A stretch of DNA of 64,000 nucleotides from Desulfosporosinus fructosivorans (GCF_004766045.1 NZ_SPQQ01000004.1:62001-126000); one strand, 5' to 3'. Positions 8,178 to 17,170 are shown, counted from the first letter of the stretch. Translations and numbers: made by a program. The notes: a model not told the origin generated them from the sequence alone.

Positions 8178-8463
8178 AGCAGATTATCACTCCTTTACGA
8201 ACAATTAGTCTTGTACGCCTATAATTATAGTATTCTTAAAGGTTCGATAATGTGAGGTCACTTCATTATGTGCGAGAGAGAGGAATTGTCCATAACCCAT
8301 TAAATTTTAGAAAGTTTCAGGTGAAATTAAGTTATCCTTCAGCCAGTTCTCAGGTTTAAAGCTTATATTTATAGAGTGCCACGATGGCAAACGCAAAGGC
8401 AAACTGGGTAAACGCTTTTGTTGCTATTGTATGGTTTAACACAAATTAAGGGAGGCAAATACT

Positions 8464-8865
8464 ATGTCAGAACTAACAATTATCGACAATGACTATGCAA
8501 CTTTATGGTATCATCCAGAAACGAAAATCATCCATCATAAAATTAAAAAGTATACATCTGGCAAACAATTACAAGATATATTAAATACAGGGAGTGAACA
8601 GTTGCGAAAATGCGGAGCTGAAAAATGGTTATCCGATGATATAAATAACAATGCCTTGACTTCCAAAGATGCAGAATGGACTTCAACAGTTTGGCTTCCA
8701 AGTACAGCCAAAGCAGGTTGGAAATATTGGGCACTAGTTCAACCCGAAAAAATTACTGGTCAAATGAATATGAAGAAACATGCGGGTTTCACTTCTGCTC
8801 TTGGAGTTGTTGTAAAAGTTTTTAATAATCCCAATGAGGCAATGAAATGGTTAGAGAGGCAGTAA
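8464..8865 (+). CDS. STAS/SpoIIAA-like protein of unknown function (133 aa)
   Basis: A soluble 133-residue protein with an N-terminal beta-hairpin (TLWYHPETKIIHHKIKKY), a helix-rich middle and a core ending AGWKYWALV, then a C-terminal helix with NPNEAMKWLERQ. This arrangement resembles the small STAS-like (SpoIIAA-like) proteins found singly in many bacteria, but the match is by general pattern and is weak. A good AGGGAGG site precedes the ATG. It is followed by a strong terminator at 8966 and is monocistronic. Confidence 0.75.
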   Translation: MSELTIIDNDYATLWYHPETKIIHHKIKKYTSGKQLQDILNTGSEQLRKCGAEKWLSDDINNNALTSKDAEWTSTVWLPSTAKAGWKYWALVQPEKITGQMNMKKHAGFTSALGVVVKVFNNPNEAMKWLERQ

Positions 8866-8965
8866 AGATAAAGCAAACAGTAGTACAAATTTCTCACCCC
8901 AATTACGCGGGGAGCTACATATTTGTTCTTATGACAAATATACCTAGAAAGACCTCTCAATCCTT

Positions 8966-9007
8966 GAACTGCCCCCTGTCAAATAGACAGGGGGCAGTTC
9001 ATTTTAT
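8966..9007. terminator. Strong bidirectional intrinsic terminator
   Basis: Perfect 15-base arms GAACTGCCCCCTGTC and GACAGGGGGCAGTTC with a 5-base loop, followed by ATTTTAT. It separates the convergent STAS-like gene and osmC-like gene and can end both. Confidence 0.88.
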
Positions 9008-9038
9008 ACCAAGTACAGGTCTTTTGCTGATATAACCG

Positions 9039-9467
9039 TTATTGAGTGACAATGCGAAATTCTGGAATAACCTCAACGTTATTCTTCAACATAGTCCATA
9101 CAGGACAGTATGTTTCTTCGGTAAGCTTAATCGTCTTCTCCACTTCTGAACTTTGAACATCCTCAGAACTTATTACAAATTCAAGAGTAATCTTTTGAAA
9201 TGAAGTTGGGGGTTGCTCTCGCCTTATGCCTTTTGCGTTAACCTGAAGCCCAGAGATGTTCTTTCTCATCTTTCTAAGCAACGTCAAAACCGTAGTTCCA
9301 CTACACGAGGCTAGACTTATTAGTAGCAATTCAAGCGGCGTATAACCTTGTCCATCCCCTAGCGGGGGTAGACAGTCAATAATAATTGCTGGATTTGCTC
9401 TTCCTACTCCAGTAAATTGAACCTTCTGATTCGTTAAGTCAACTGAAACTTCCAATTGATTACCCAT
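9039..9467 (-). CDS. OsmC family peroxiredoxin-like protein
   Basis: A 142-residue OsmC/Ohr-fold protein. The two redox cysteines are in place: Cys55 in LASCSGTTV on the long central helix and Cys121 in YCPVWTML. The usual PLELLLISLASC lead-in is present. Such proteins reduce organic hydroperoxides with thiols; the YhfA-like branch (with G.SP.ELLL..L..C) is the closest by pattern. Neither cysteine is replaced by TGA, so this is not a selenoprotein. The ATG has GGAGGG upstream. It fits with the other thiol/peroxide-related genes in this region but is not in an operon with them. Confidence 0.88.
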   Translation of the reverse strand: MGNQLEVSVDLTNQKVQFTGVGRANPAIIIDCLPPLGDGQGYTPLELLLISLASCSGTTVLTLLRKMRKNISGLQVNAKGIRREQPPTSFQKITLEFVISSEDVQSSEVEKTIKLTEETYCPVWTMLKNNVEVIPEFRIVTQ

Positions 9468-9551
9468 TTTTCAATCCCTCCATTATTCCTTATTTATTAG
9501 ACACTAATGGTGGGTTTACCTTTATTTTACTCTTTAAGTAGGTTAGTAACA

Positions 9552-9878
9552 TTATGACACTTTGCCAATAATATTATTTGGTTCGTTAAACTCCCACTCA
9601 ATCGTTCCAGGTGGCTTCGAGGTAATATCATAAACAACGCTGTTAACCCCTTGTACCTCATTCACAAGCCGCGAGGATATGCTTTCTAAGAGATCATACG
9701 GAAGCCTTGCCCAATCGGCTGTCATGGCATCTTCGCTGGTGACCGCCCTGAGGATAATGGGAAACTCATAGGTACGGCTATCCCCCATTACGCCGACGCT
9801 TTTGATCGAAGGAAGAACAGCAAAACTTTGCCACAATTCGCGATACATTCCTGCACGCCGAATTTCTTCCGTAAAAGA
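9552..9878 (-). pseudogene. guaA: guaA 3' fragment (GMP synthase C-terminal domain)
   Basis: The frame encodes only the C-terminal dimerisation domain of GMP synthase: [36 protein letters not shown] and the terminal KPPGTIEWE are all clear. The stop is the normal one, but the glutaminase and ATP-pyrophosphatase domains (about 400 residues) are absent; an in-frame TAG at 9879-9881 lies just upstream of the homology. So this is a 3' remnant left by a deletion or recombination, not a functional gene. A complete guaA is expected elsewhere in the genome. Confidence 0.88.
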
Positions 9879-9903
9879 CTAGGCGGTTTAGAATTTTTAC
9901 TGA

Positions 9904-10098
9904 TCAGTGGTTTAGATGACTCAACTTGCACTTCTTATTTATAATGTGTAGAAATACGGATTCCGAGTCTCTTTGATCTTTACCAATAGAGGCATAGTCA
10001 TTAATATAGTGATTATGATGCCCTTCCTTGTATAATATCAAGAAAATAGCAAGTTGAACTTCATTTAATTCCTGACCAATCTCAAAAAAATGTCCCTT
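9904..10098 (-). other. Open frame in phase with the upstream selenoprotein candidate, no start codon
   Basis: After the TAA at 10099-10101 the same reading frame stays open for 64 codons to TGA at 9904-9906 (reads ELNEVQLAIFLILYKEGHH). Codon use looks coding but no ATG/GTG/TTG with a ribosome site opens it. It may be a remnant gene or a small gene with an unusual start. Not recognised. Confidence 0.3.
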
Positions 10099-11217
10099 TT
10101 ACTTATTTGCTTGATAAAACTTTACAAAAACAAAGCCGTAAATAATTGATGCCAATACTATACCGGCATAGTTCACAATCGAAAGTAGGACACTTGGATA
10201 ATAATTTCCGAATACGTAAACCCCCAAAACTTGGGAGCCAACTAAAGCTCAAACCATAGCCCACTGAGTCGGGAAATAGTCACTTTTATAAAAATAATTT
10301 TTGAAGTAATCAGTTAGTAAATATACTGTAAATATAGCCCAACCAATTGCTATCACATAAGAAAACGTGATAAAAAAGAACGATGCTACTTTAATATCAA
10401 ACGAAAACCACGTTTGCAAGTAGAGCATGATTTTGTAATAACTGATTCCATACAGACAAGTAATTGGAACAACTAAAAAAAACGCAGGTTGTATTTGATT
10501 ATCCGGTAATTTGCTGGATTTTAGCTGTTGGTAAATCAAATAAGTGAGTTTAATTACAAGTAAGAAAGAACCTATACTTAAAGCTAACAAGGATGCAAAA
10601 GCTGCAATCGATGCAATCTCTTGGTTGCTTGCCATCGAGGCTATTCCTGTTCCGGTTAAAGTCACTAAACCAAATGCAAAAACGTCAAGTAGCCAGACGA
10701 AATTTAATTTAGTGACATCCAACGGCTGGCTTAACCAGCTTTTAAGAACTGTAAATTCAAGCTTCAAAAGCATGAATAATAGAAAGCCAAACATGATCAA
10801 GCCAGGCAACATCAATACTTGGATATTAGCTGATAACTGCGGAACAAAAAAAGCCAACGGAGCTAAAATCACATTCATAGTCATAGACAGTGAGGCAATG
10901 GGTACAAAAATACCTGTAATCCTTGATGGTGGGCCACTCATAAACTCTTTGTATTCTTGCTTAGTTGCAAGCCATTGAATGAGATCTTTCAAAAAAACAA
11001 CAATCGAAAGTAAGTTTATAATAGTGAAGACTAACATAATCCCGATTAAAGGAACATACAAGCTAGTTTGAATTGCTGTCAAACTTGCCCAAGGGATATC
11101 TGATAACTTAATTGATCCTTCTCCATGGGGCACTGCAAACTGAAGATAACTGAAGGCCATCAGTGTAATACCTCCAGCACCTAAAGGCGCTTGGAAATTA
11201 AATGGTGAGAACTTCAA
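10099..11217 (-). CDS. Predicted selenoprotein: TDT/TehA-like membrane protein with in-frame TGA (Sec323)
   Basis: A TTG start (GGGAGG upstream) opens 322 codons to TGA at 10249-10251; the same frame then continues 49 codons to TAA at 10099. The first part has 8-9 hydrophobic helices and opens PLGAGGITLMAFSYLQFAVP, typical of tellurite-resistance/dicarboxylate (TDT, SLAC1-like) proteins. The TGA falls in PTQWAMV-[TGA]-ALVGSQVLG, and the extension holds the final helix (SIVNYAGIVLASIIYGFVFV), so the product would be incomplete without readthrough. A 9-pair hairpin with GUU loop starts 9 bases after the TGA (10219-10239). selD 1.6 kb away is itself a Sec gene. I recall a family named TsoY (seleno)protein that may be this one, unverified. 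Alternative: nonsense mutation. Confidence 0.82.
10219..10251 (-). promoter_or_regulatory. Candidate bacterial SECIS hairpin and UGA codon
   Basis: Reverse strand, directly after TGA: GCTTTAGTT, then stem GGCTCCCAA / TTGGGGGTT (nine pairs with three G-U pairs) closed by a GTT loop that begins 18 bases after the TGA. Bacterial SECIS elements are hairpins just downstream of UGA with a GU in the apical loop, so position and loop both fit. Confidence 0.6.
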
Positions 11218-11277
11218 AATACATCCTCCCTAACTATAATTAAGCTACATATCTAAGTGCGATTCATACTTTTGACT

Positions 11278-11598
11278 TTAAAAAGTCACTACCTTATCGG
11301 CCCACTCAACCATATCAAGACAGTCAACCATTGTTGAAATGGGACAAACATCTGTGGTACTAAGGTTACGTACCCTTAGACAAGTTCCGCACGCCAATAT
11401 TTCTCCGCCGGCTTCTGAATATGTCTTAATCTGTCCAGCCACATCAAAGGTCTCGTGAGTAAGGTTCTCACATTCTACTGCTTCCCCCATTAGGAATACA
11501 TGAACTTCATGGCCTTTCTTTAAGGCAGTGTTTGCAAATCTGAAGGCATTCCAGGCTTTTTCAAACTCTTTTGTTTCCAGAATAATTCCTAGTTTCAT
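11278..11598 (-). CDS. DsrE/DsrF-family sulfur-relay-like protein (106 aa)
   Basis: A small soluble protein of the DsrE fold: KLGIILETKEFEKAWNAFRF for the first strand-helix, VHVFLMGEAVEC, then an acidic GGEILACGTCLRVRNL loop. Cys72 and Cys75 (CGTC) sit where persulfide-carrying cysteines of this fold are found, and VCPISTM adds another. DsrE proteins pass sulfane sulfur in thiosulfate, sulfite or selenium metabolism. Strong GGAGGAGAG site. It precedes the selenoprotein candidate by 60 bases on the same strand with no terminator, so the two are probably one operon. Function inferred from the fold and context. Confidence 0.85.
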   Translation of the reverse strand: MKLGIILETKEFEKAWNAFRFANTALKKGHEVHVFLMGEAVECENLTHETFDVAGQIKTYSEAGGEILACGTCLRVRNLSTTDVCPISTMVDCLDMVEWADKVVTF

Positions 11599-11815
11599 AA
11601 TTTATATCTCTCCTCCATTTTTTAAATTCGAACCCATAACCAAACAATTTAGTTATCCTTCTAAGTTATCAATATGTTACCACACTCTTTGTTATAATTG
11701 TTATGCATTGTTATTATATATGCTATGCAAATTGTGCATATTGCACAAGAGCCTTTAACCAGACCATAAGTCAAAAAAAAACCCCTATTACTGGAGGCTC
11801 TCAAAAGCTTTATAG

Positions 11816-12778
11816 TCACTTACTCATTAATTTATGGATAACTCCAATAAATAAAAGAGCCGGATGGGGTAACCGAAAATCTTTAGGGTACGTTAAAATT
11901 ACTGGGTAAGTACAATTCAGGGGAACCCCTTGTAGAACACCCTGCTCTAATTCTAGCTTTATTAAACTTTCTGGTAAAATACTACAACCAGAACCATTAA
12001 GCAGAAGAGTTTTAATTCCTTCTAAAGAGTCAACGGTTAATGGAGCATCAGCAGCCGAAAACTCCTCGGGAAGAAACTCTCTATATTTCGAGAATGCGTA
12101 AGTTGAAGGAGGGAAGAGAAAGGGAGAATATTCAGCAATTAGTTCGGCGATTCTAAGGTTATTAGGAAAACCATTGATTTCTGGAATTTCCCGTTTAATT
12201 TGCAACATCACGACATCGGATACGTCCGTTGTTTTCAAGATAGATCTAAAGGTGGATTTCGCCGAGGTGACTAAGAATAGTCTTTCTTGGTACAATGGTT
12301 CAAGTGTCAGTGGTACATTCTCAGCTGGTTCCACCCCGCAAAAGAAGGCGAGGTCGATCTCACCGCCTGCTAGAAGATTATATAAATCACCATGAGCATG
12401 AGTACGAATCTGAAGTTGTAAACTCGGATAACGACGGTGGAATTCCCCCGCGAAGCGAGGCAAGAAGTAGTTGCTCAAATAACTGTCTGCCGCTACTGTA
12501 ACTGTTCCCTGACGCAAATCTCGCAGATCTTGAATGGTTCGATTTGCTTGCTCTAGAGTTCGAATTATTTCTTCAGCATACGCCAAGAGTTTCCGCCCTG
12601 CTTCCGTGAGGGAAATATGATTCGCCATACGTACAAAGAGCGGTAATCCAATTTCTGCTTCTAAAGAAGATATCTGTCGAGAGACCGCAGGTTGGCTAAG
12701 ATAAAGTTCTTTGGCAGCCTTAGAAAAACTTCGCCAGCGCGCGACTTCATAAAAGGCTCTTAAATGCTGAATGTCCAC
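11816..12778 (-). CDS. LysR family regulator, probably selenium-metabolism associated
   Basis: A 320-residue LysR regulator: winged-helix HTH in residues 1-60 (SFSKAAKELYLSQPAVSRQI) and a CysB/CbbR-type effector domain for the rest, containing DLRQGTVTVAADSYLSNYFL and the closing PALLFIGVIHKLM. The start at GTG 12778 is preferred to the ATG 18 bases upstream because AAAGGAG lies just in front of it. It is divergent from selD with a 92-base gap. LysR proteins usually regulate the divergent gene, so control of selD and of the DsrE/selenoprotein genes is likely. I recall a LysR subfamily annotated as selenium-metabolism-associated, which fits the position. Confidence 0.88.
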   Translation of the reverse strand: MDIQHLRAFYEVARWRSFSKAAKELYLSQPAVSRQISSLEAEIGLPLFVRMANHISLTEAGRKLLAYAEEIIRTLEQANRTIQDLRDLRQGTVTVAADSYLSNYFLPRFAGEFHRRYPSLQLQIRTHAHGDLYNLLAGGEIDLAFFCGVEPAENVPLTLEPLYQERLFLVTSAKSTFRSILKTTDVSDVVMLQIKREIPEINGFPNNLRIAELIAEYSPFLFPPSTYAFSKYREFLPEEFSAADAPLTVDSLEGIKTLLLNGSGCSILPESLIKLELEQGVLQGVPLNCTYPVILTYPKDFRLPHPALLFIGVIHKLMSK

Positions 12779-12812
12779 GCTATACTCCTTTCGCATAGGG
12801 ATTATAACTAAG

Positions 12813-12841
12813 TTGCATTTCCATTATATATGAAATATGAT
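12813..12841 (+). promoter_or_regulatory. Sigma-A type promoter for selD
   Basis: TTGCAT and TATGAT are separated by exactly 17 bases, 30 bases before the selD start. It lies in the divergent gap with the LysR gene; the TTTC...GAAA inverted repeat inside the spacer could be a LysR site. Confidence 0.55.
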
Positions 12842-12870
12842 ACGCTAAAACAGATAAGGAGGCAAGGCGA

Positions 12871-13941
12871 TTGGCTGATCTTAACCGTTCTATTCGTTTA
12901 ACCAATTATTCTCCTGGATCTGGCTGAGCTTGTAAGATAGGTCCGGAGGACCTAAGCATTCTTTTATCCTATATACCCAAGCAGAACAATCTAGGTATGC
13001 TGTCCGGTCTAGATGATGATGCGGCTACTTATCGTATCGATGAAAATCTCGCCATTGTTCAAACTCTGGATTTCATTACTCCAGTCGTTGATGACCCTTT
13101 TTCATTTGGCGCCATAGCCGCAGCCAATGCGATCAGCGATATTTATGCGATGGGAGCCAAGCCGATATTTGCTCTGAATATCGTCAGCTTTCCGATCAAA
13201 ACGATGCCGATGGAAACTTTAGGAGCCATTTTAGCCGGTGGTGCTGCGAAAGCGGCGGAAGCTGGATTTTCTATTGTCGGTGGGCATTCTGTGGATGATG
13301 CTTCACCAAAGTATGGTCTTTCGGTAACAGGACTCGTACATCCACAAAAATTAATCCGCAAAAGTGGTGCCCTTGTTGGGGATGCTCTAATCCTGACAAA
13401 ACCTTTAGGCACTGGGATTTTGGCTACAGGGGTTGATTCTGGAATCGTCGGAGACGAAGTAGAAGCCGCCCTAACGGCAATCATGTTGGAACTTAATCTG
13501 AAGGCGGCCCAAGTTATGCAGTCGTTTCCTGTTCATGCCTGTACGGACGTATCGGGGTTCGGTCTGTTAGGCCATCTCAGAGAAATGTTAAATCCGGATT
13601 TAGCCGCACTGCTTGACTATGACAGCTTACCGATTTTACCCCAGGTTTGGGATATTCTTAAATATGGGGGAGTTTCCAGCGGAACGCATTCGAATGCTCG
13701 CTATTTAGGTGATCAAGTCCAATGGGAAGAAAAAATAACCTTACTTGAACAAATGGTTCTATTTGATGCCCAAACCTCTGGCGGTTTACTGATGGCCGTT
13801 CCTGCAGAGGTGGCTAGTTCACTGATTTATGAGCTAACCCAAGCAAAAACTCTTGCTGCAAATATTATTGGCTATGTTAGTCAACGTAATGATTTCCCGA
13901 TTAAAGTTCGACGGGGATTAGGCAGCGAAAACCCGTTCTAA
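12871..13941 (+). CDS. selD: Selenide, water dikinase SelD, selenocysteine-containing (Sec19)
   Basis: SelD makes selenophosphate from selenide and ATP, the selenium donor for tRNA-Sec and selenouridine. The frame starts at TTG 12871 (AAGGAGG at 12856-12862) and reads LTNYSPGSG-[TGA]-ACKIGPEDL: the TGA at 12925-12927 is exactly where the catalytic Cys or Sec of SelD lies, with the essential Lys22 after it. Downstream are LSGLDDDAA (ATP/Mg binding), DIYAMGAKP and the GGHSVDD motif. With Sec decoded, the protein is 356 residues, normal for SelD; a simple ORF finder starts at 12997 and loses the active site. It is divergent from the LysR regulator and followed by a hairpin at 13978. Confidence 0.96.
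12925..12957 (+). promoter_or_regulatory. SECIS hairpin of selD with UGA codon
   Basis: Immediately after TGA the sequence folds as GCTT...AAGC outside and AGGTCC / GGACCT inside around a GGA loop (12928-12957). Placement right after the UGA and inside the coding region is as in known bacterial SECIS elements. Confidence 0.72.
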
Positions 13942-13977
13942 CTATTTTCAATGAAAGTCATACTAGAAATGATAGCA

Positions 13978-14007
13978 GCAGACGTGGATTCAACGATCCA
14001 CATCTGC
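13978..14007. terminator. Hairpin between selD and the molybdoenzyme gene
   Basis: Two-part stem GCAGA/TCTGC and GTGGAT/ATCCAC with a six-base loop, followed on the plus strand by TTCTGTTC. It lies between the convergent genes selD and the oxidoreductase and can serve both. Confidence 0.6.
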
Positions 14008-14017
14008 TTCTGTTCTA

Positions 14018-17000
14018 TTATACTTTTTCTAAATTAACCCAAGTATCATAAAATGACACACTACCACCAATCGGTTCACTCAAAGGCGTACCCCTCAGAT
14101 TATCATCCAAGCGTAGAATTGGATTGATATGGACTCCTTTCGCCCTCCTTGGATCGCCTTTAATCACCACCCCATCGACCACTACATCGTTAGACCCGTA
14201 AGCCCAATGTCCATAACCCGTGGAAACGGCAACAACTCCAGGGCGTATCCCTTCTACTACTTTAATATCTCCTTGAACATAACGTTGCTTCCCATTGCCT
14301 AAATCGTGAACTCCTTCAGGATTACTCTGGGACTTGACTCGAACCTTGTCTCCATTTTTCAGTCCCAGTCGTTGGGCATCCTGTCGACTTATTTGGACAT
14401 AGTTCTGAGATTGAAGCCCGATCTGTGACCAATAGTTGCTAATGGTCCTTGATTGAGTCGAAAACACATCTTTGTGGGTAATTAGTTTAAGGTCTCCTTC
14501 TGCTTCAATCAATTTACCCATTGAATCCTGGATTTCCTGATAGATCGCATGACCTTGGAAGTACTTTCCACTGATCGAATGTCGACTAACGGCTACTTCC
14601 TCAATATAGAAGCGTTTTAGTCCTCCCAACAAATAGCGTTGCTGAGATCCAACATAAGCTTTTTCATTACTTTCAAAGCGGCCTCCTCGGTTCAGGACGT
14701 AAACCACCTTGCCCCATTCCGTCGGTTTTAAGGCCTTTCTCCAGGCTTGTTCTTCAAAAACCTCCGGTGATAAATGCCGTCGAGCTTTTCTAAAGAGCTC
14801 GAGTTCTTTATCATCCGCATCAAGGACAGTATCTCCTTCTTTATCTCCATAGGCGATATTAGCCACGAGCTTAAGATAATAATCCTCAGGTCGTTTAAGC
14901 GGTAATCCCGCACCGAACCCATCGGCCCCAAATCCTGAAAGATTCAGCTTCCTAGCAATCGCGATCATCAAGGTTTCGAGTGACAATGGTAACTCTTCTC
15001 CCTCAATTTCCACCGAATCCGTCAAAGCTGGAATGACAGGTTGACGAATCGCTGTTGATTTCACGCGAACATGGTGGGGACCTTGACCGGTCGTCCAACG
15101 TTCAAGATATGATATGTCTGGGAAAATATAGTCGGCATACATGCTTGTTTCCCCGATTACGATATCCGCTGCGATCAGAAGCGGTACTTTCGCTGGATCA
15201 AGAAGCGTTGGTAATTGGTGACTCCCACCTGGTACCGAATACATCGGAGTATGACTGGAAAGAAGAGCTGCCTTAATCGGATAAGGATATCCATCGGCAA
15301 TGGACGGCCACGTTTCTTGGGCTACGTTACCGCTAAAAGGGTACCAAGGTCGTTTAGCGGGATACCCAGCAAAGAGCGTGGACTCTTCATATTGCCAAGT
15401 TTCTCGGGTAATCGGCACCCCAAAGGCCGATAATTTTCCAGGGTGTAGTTTACTCATATCATACGGTTTACCAGGTTTAGCACCTATATAATCCCAGCCA
15501 CCAGGAGGTTTGGTCAAGCCTCCCTTCCAATCAGGATTCCCGATCAAATAGTTTAAAGCGATTAAGGCTTGGGCATTATACCATCCATTCGTATGCTTCA
15601 CCGAGCCACGATAAAACTCCACCGCCGCCTTCTTACCATGGGAGGTAAATTCGCGCGCGACATCGACTATATCATCGTACTTTAAACCTGTGATCTCAGC
15701 ATAGTCCTCGAGACTCCGCTTAAAGGCTTCTTCTCGTAACAACTGAAGAGACGTCTTAAGAGTGATTTCTTGATAAACTGTTTCAACCAGAAGGTCCCCT
15801 TCAACAGGATTAATGGTGTCGTTCGGATCAGCAGGAATAAAGTTCCCACTACGATAGACCACAAATTGATCCTTGGTTCCCAGACCCACCTCGTCAGCCC
15901 GAAGAAACTTACCTGGCCGTCCATCGATTACTTTAACAAGATAACTGGCATCGCTCCAGGATGTTTCTCCATCTTCTTTAGCTGCTGCAGAATTGGCGTT
16001 TTCTAAATATTTCTGATCATAGCGATTATTTTCTAATATCCATCGGACCATCGCCAGGCCCAAGGCAGCATCCGTTCCGGGTTTAAGAGGTAGCCATTTC
16101 CACGCTTTACTCGCAACCTTCGTTAAGCGCGGATCCGCTACAGCTAACTTTAAGCGACCACTTACCAAACCGTCCGTGATGGGTTCAGTCTCCTGAACTG
16201 GACCATAATTAGCCTCAAATACGATCGTACCTAATACCAGTGCGAACTCAATATTGGTCCAATCAGGGCGAGGCGCTTTGACACCGCCTGCCCATTTTCC
16301 ATCCGTGTAGTCCATCGTTGATCGCACCCAAGCTTTATTGCTGGTTTGACCGCATAGTGAGGTTTTTTCGATCCAATTAACACTGCCCATGGTATTGTTT
16401 ACAAATCGTTTCGTGAATTCAATTCGACCATTATGAATACGACCGACTTGAAAGAGAAACTGATTATTTTTCGGCCCCAAATCTGGGTGGTCAGGGTCAA
16501 TCAACACCTCGAGGTGTGCTTGATGCTTCTCTTGAAATTGGGCGACTGTCATTTTCTTTTTTCGGATTTCCGCAACATCTGCCGCCATATCCTTGGCTAC
16601 TTTAGCGTCCCTCAAAACAGCTATATCTTTGAGTCCAGTAACCTGTTGATCTTCCCCCAGTTCTTTAAAAATTTGTCCTCCATCAACAATTTCGTTTACA
16701 GCTTGTTCAAACGGAATCACTTTCCACTCGCCAGATCCTCTGAGTCCAGCACGTTTTAGGACTTTTCGCAGTCGATATGGGTCGTATACATGCTGTATTC
16801 CAGCTTGACCTTTGGGGCAGAGCTTACCATCGATTCGAGTCGCATCTTGAGGGGGTAGGCTATAGGGTAAGTTCGGTACGATATTTGCCGGACTATAAGG
16901 ATTTCCGTCAATTTTGACTAAGATACCATCATAAATCTTGGCTTTAATCGAGCAAGCCACCGTACACTGTAAGCAGCACGTATAGAGAATATTTTCTTGA

Positions 17001-17170
17001 TTGGCTAACTCGTAGGGTGCACTCCCAGACTCAGTTTCTGCATGTGCAATTCCAACTTTACCGAAAATCCCTGCTTGGGTCGCTAAAAGACTAGTACCTC
17101 CAATAAAGGCTGTACTCTTTAAGAAATCACGCCTTGTGAGTTGCCCTTTTGGTGTTGATTCCATAATCAT
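14018..17170 (-). CDS. Tat-exported molybdopterin oxidoreductase, Ttr/Srd/Psr type catalytic subunit
   Basis: A 1050-residue DMSO-reductase-family enzyme expected outside the membrane. Residues 11-45 are a twin-arginine signal (LTRRDFLK, ending AHAE). A 4Fe-4S site follows: Cys66-x2-Cys69-x3-Cys73 and Cys118 in LCPKGQAG. The molybdenum-binding region contains TSLCGQTSNKAW, so the metal ligand is probably cysteine, as in tetrathionate, polysulfide, arsenate and selenate reductases. The C-terminal molydopterin-binding domain holds RLGLKNGDKVRVKS. Gene order Fe-S, NrfD, catalytic matches ttrBCA and srdBCA. Tetrathionate is my first guess for the acceptor, given the PhnD-type sensor upstream; selenate or another oxyanion is possible. 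It overlaps the NrfD gene by 44 bases. Confidence 0.9.
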   Translation of the reverse strand: MIMESTPKGQLTRRDFLKSTAFIGGTSLLATQAGIFGKVGIAHAETESGSAPYELANQENILYTCCLQCTVACSIKAKIYDGILVKIDGNPYSPANIVPNLPYSLPPQDATRIDGKLCPKGQAGIQHVYDPYRLRKVLKRAGLRGSGEWKVIPFEQAVNEIVDGGQIFKELGEDQQVTGLKDIAVLRDAKVAKDMAADVAEIRKKKMTVAQFQEKHQAHLEVLIDPDHPDLGPKNNQFLFQVGRIHNGRIEFTKRFVNNTMGSVNWIEKTSLCGQTSNKAWVRSTMDYTDGKWAGGVKAPRPDWTNIEFALVLGTIVFEANYGPVQETEPITDGLVSGRLKLAVADPRLTKVASKAWKWLPLKPGTDAALGLAMVRWILENNRYDQKYLENANSAAAKEDGETSWSDASYLVKVIDGRPGKFLRADEVGLGTKDQFVVYRSGNFIPADPNDTINPVEGDLLVETVYQEITLKTSLQLLREEAFKRSLEDYAEITGLKYDDIVDVAREFTSHGKKAAVEFYRGSVKHTNGWYNAQALIALNYLIGNPDWKGGLTKPPGGWDYIGAKPGKPYDMSKLHPGKLSAFGVPITRETWQYEESTLFAGYPAKRPWYPFSGNVAQETWPSIADGYPYPIKAALLSSHTPMYSVPGGSHQLPTLLDPAKVPLLIAADIVIGETSMYADYIFPDISYLERWTTGQGPHHVRVKSTAIRQPVIPALTDSVEIEGEELPLSLETLMIAIARKLNLSGFGADGFGAGLPLKRPEDYYLKLVANIAYGDKEGDTVLDADDKELELFRKARRHLSPEVFEEQAWRKALKPTEWGKVVYVLNRGGRFESNEKAYVGSQQRYLLGGLKRFYIEEVAVSRHSISGKYFQGHAIYQEIQDSMGKLIEAEGDLKLITHKDVFSTQSRTISNYWSQIGLQSQNYVQISRQDAQRLGLKNGDKVRVKSQSNPEGVHDLGNGKQRYVQGDIKVVEGIRPGVVAVSTGYGHWAYGSNDVVVDGVVIKGDPRRAKGVHINPILRLDDNLRGTPLSEPIGGSVSFYDTWVNLEKV

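Noticed and set aside
8380..8440. ATGGCAAACGCAAAGGCAAACTGG-like stretch before the STAS-like gene, reminiscent of a c-di-GMP-I (GEMM) riboswitch.
   Set aside because: The order of the conserved pieces and the paired stems do not fit the GEMM fold, and no terminator or anti-SD helix follows.
9039..9467. OsmC as a selenoprotein.
   Set aside because: Both active cysteines are encoded as Cys codons; no in-frame TGA.
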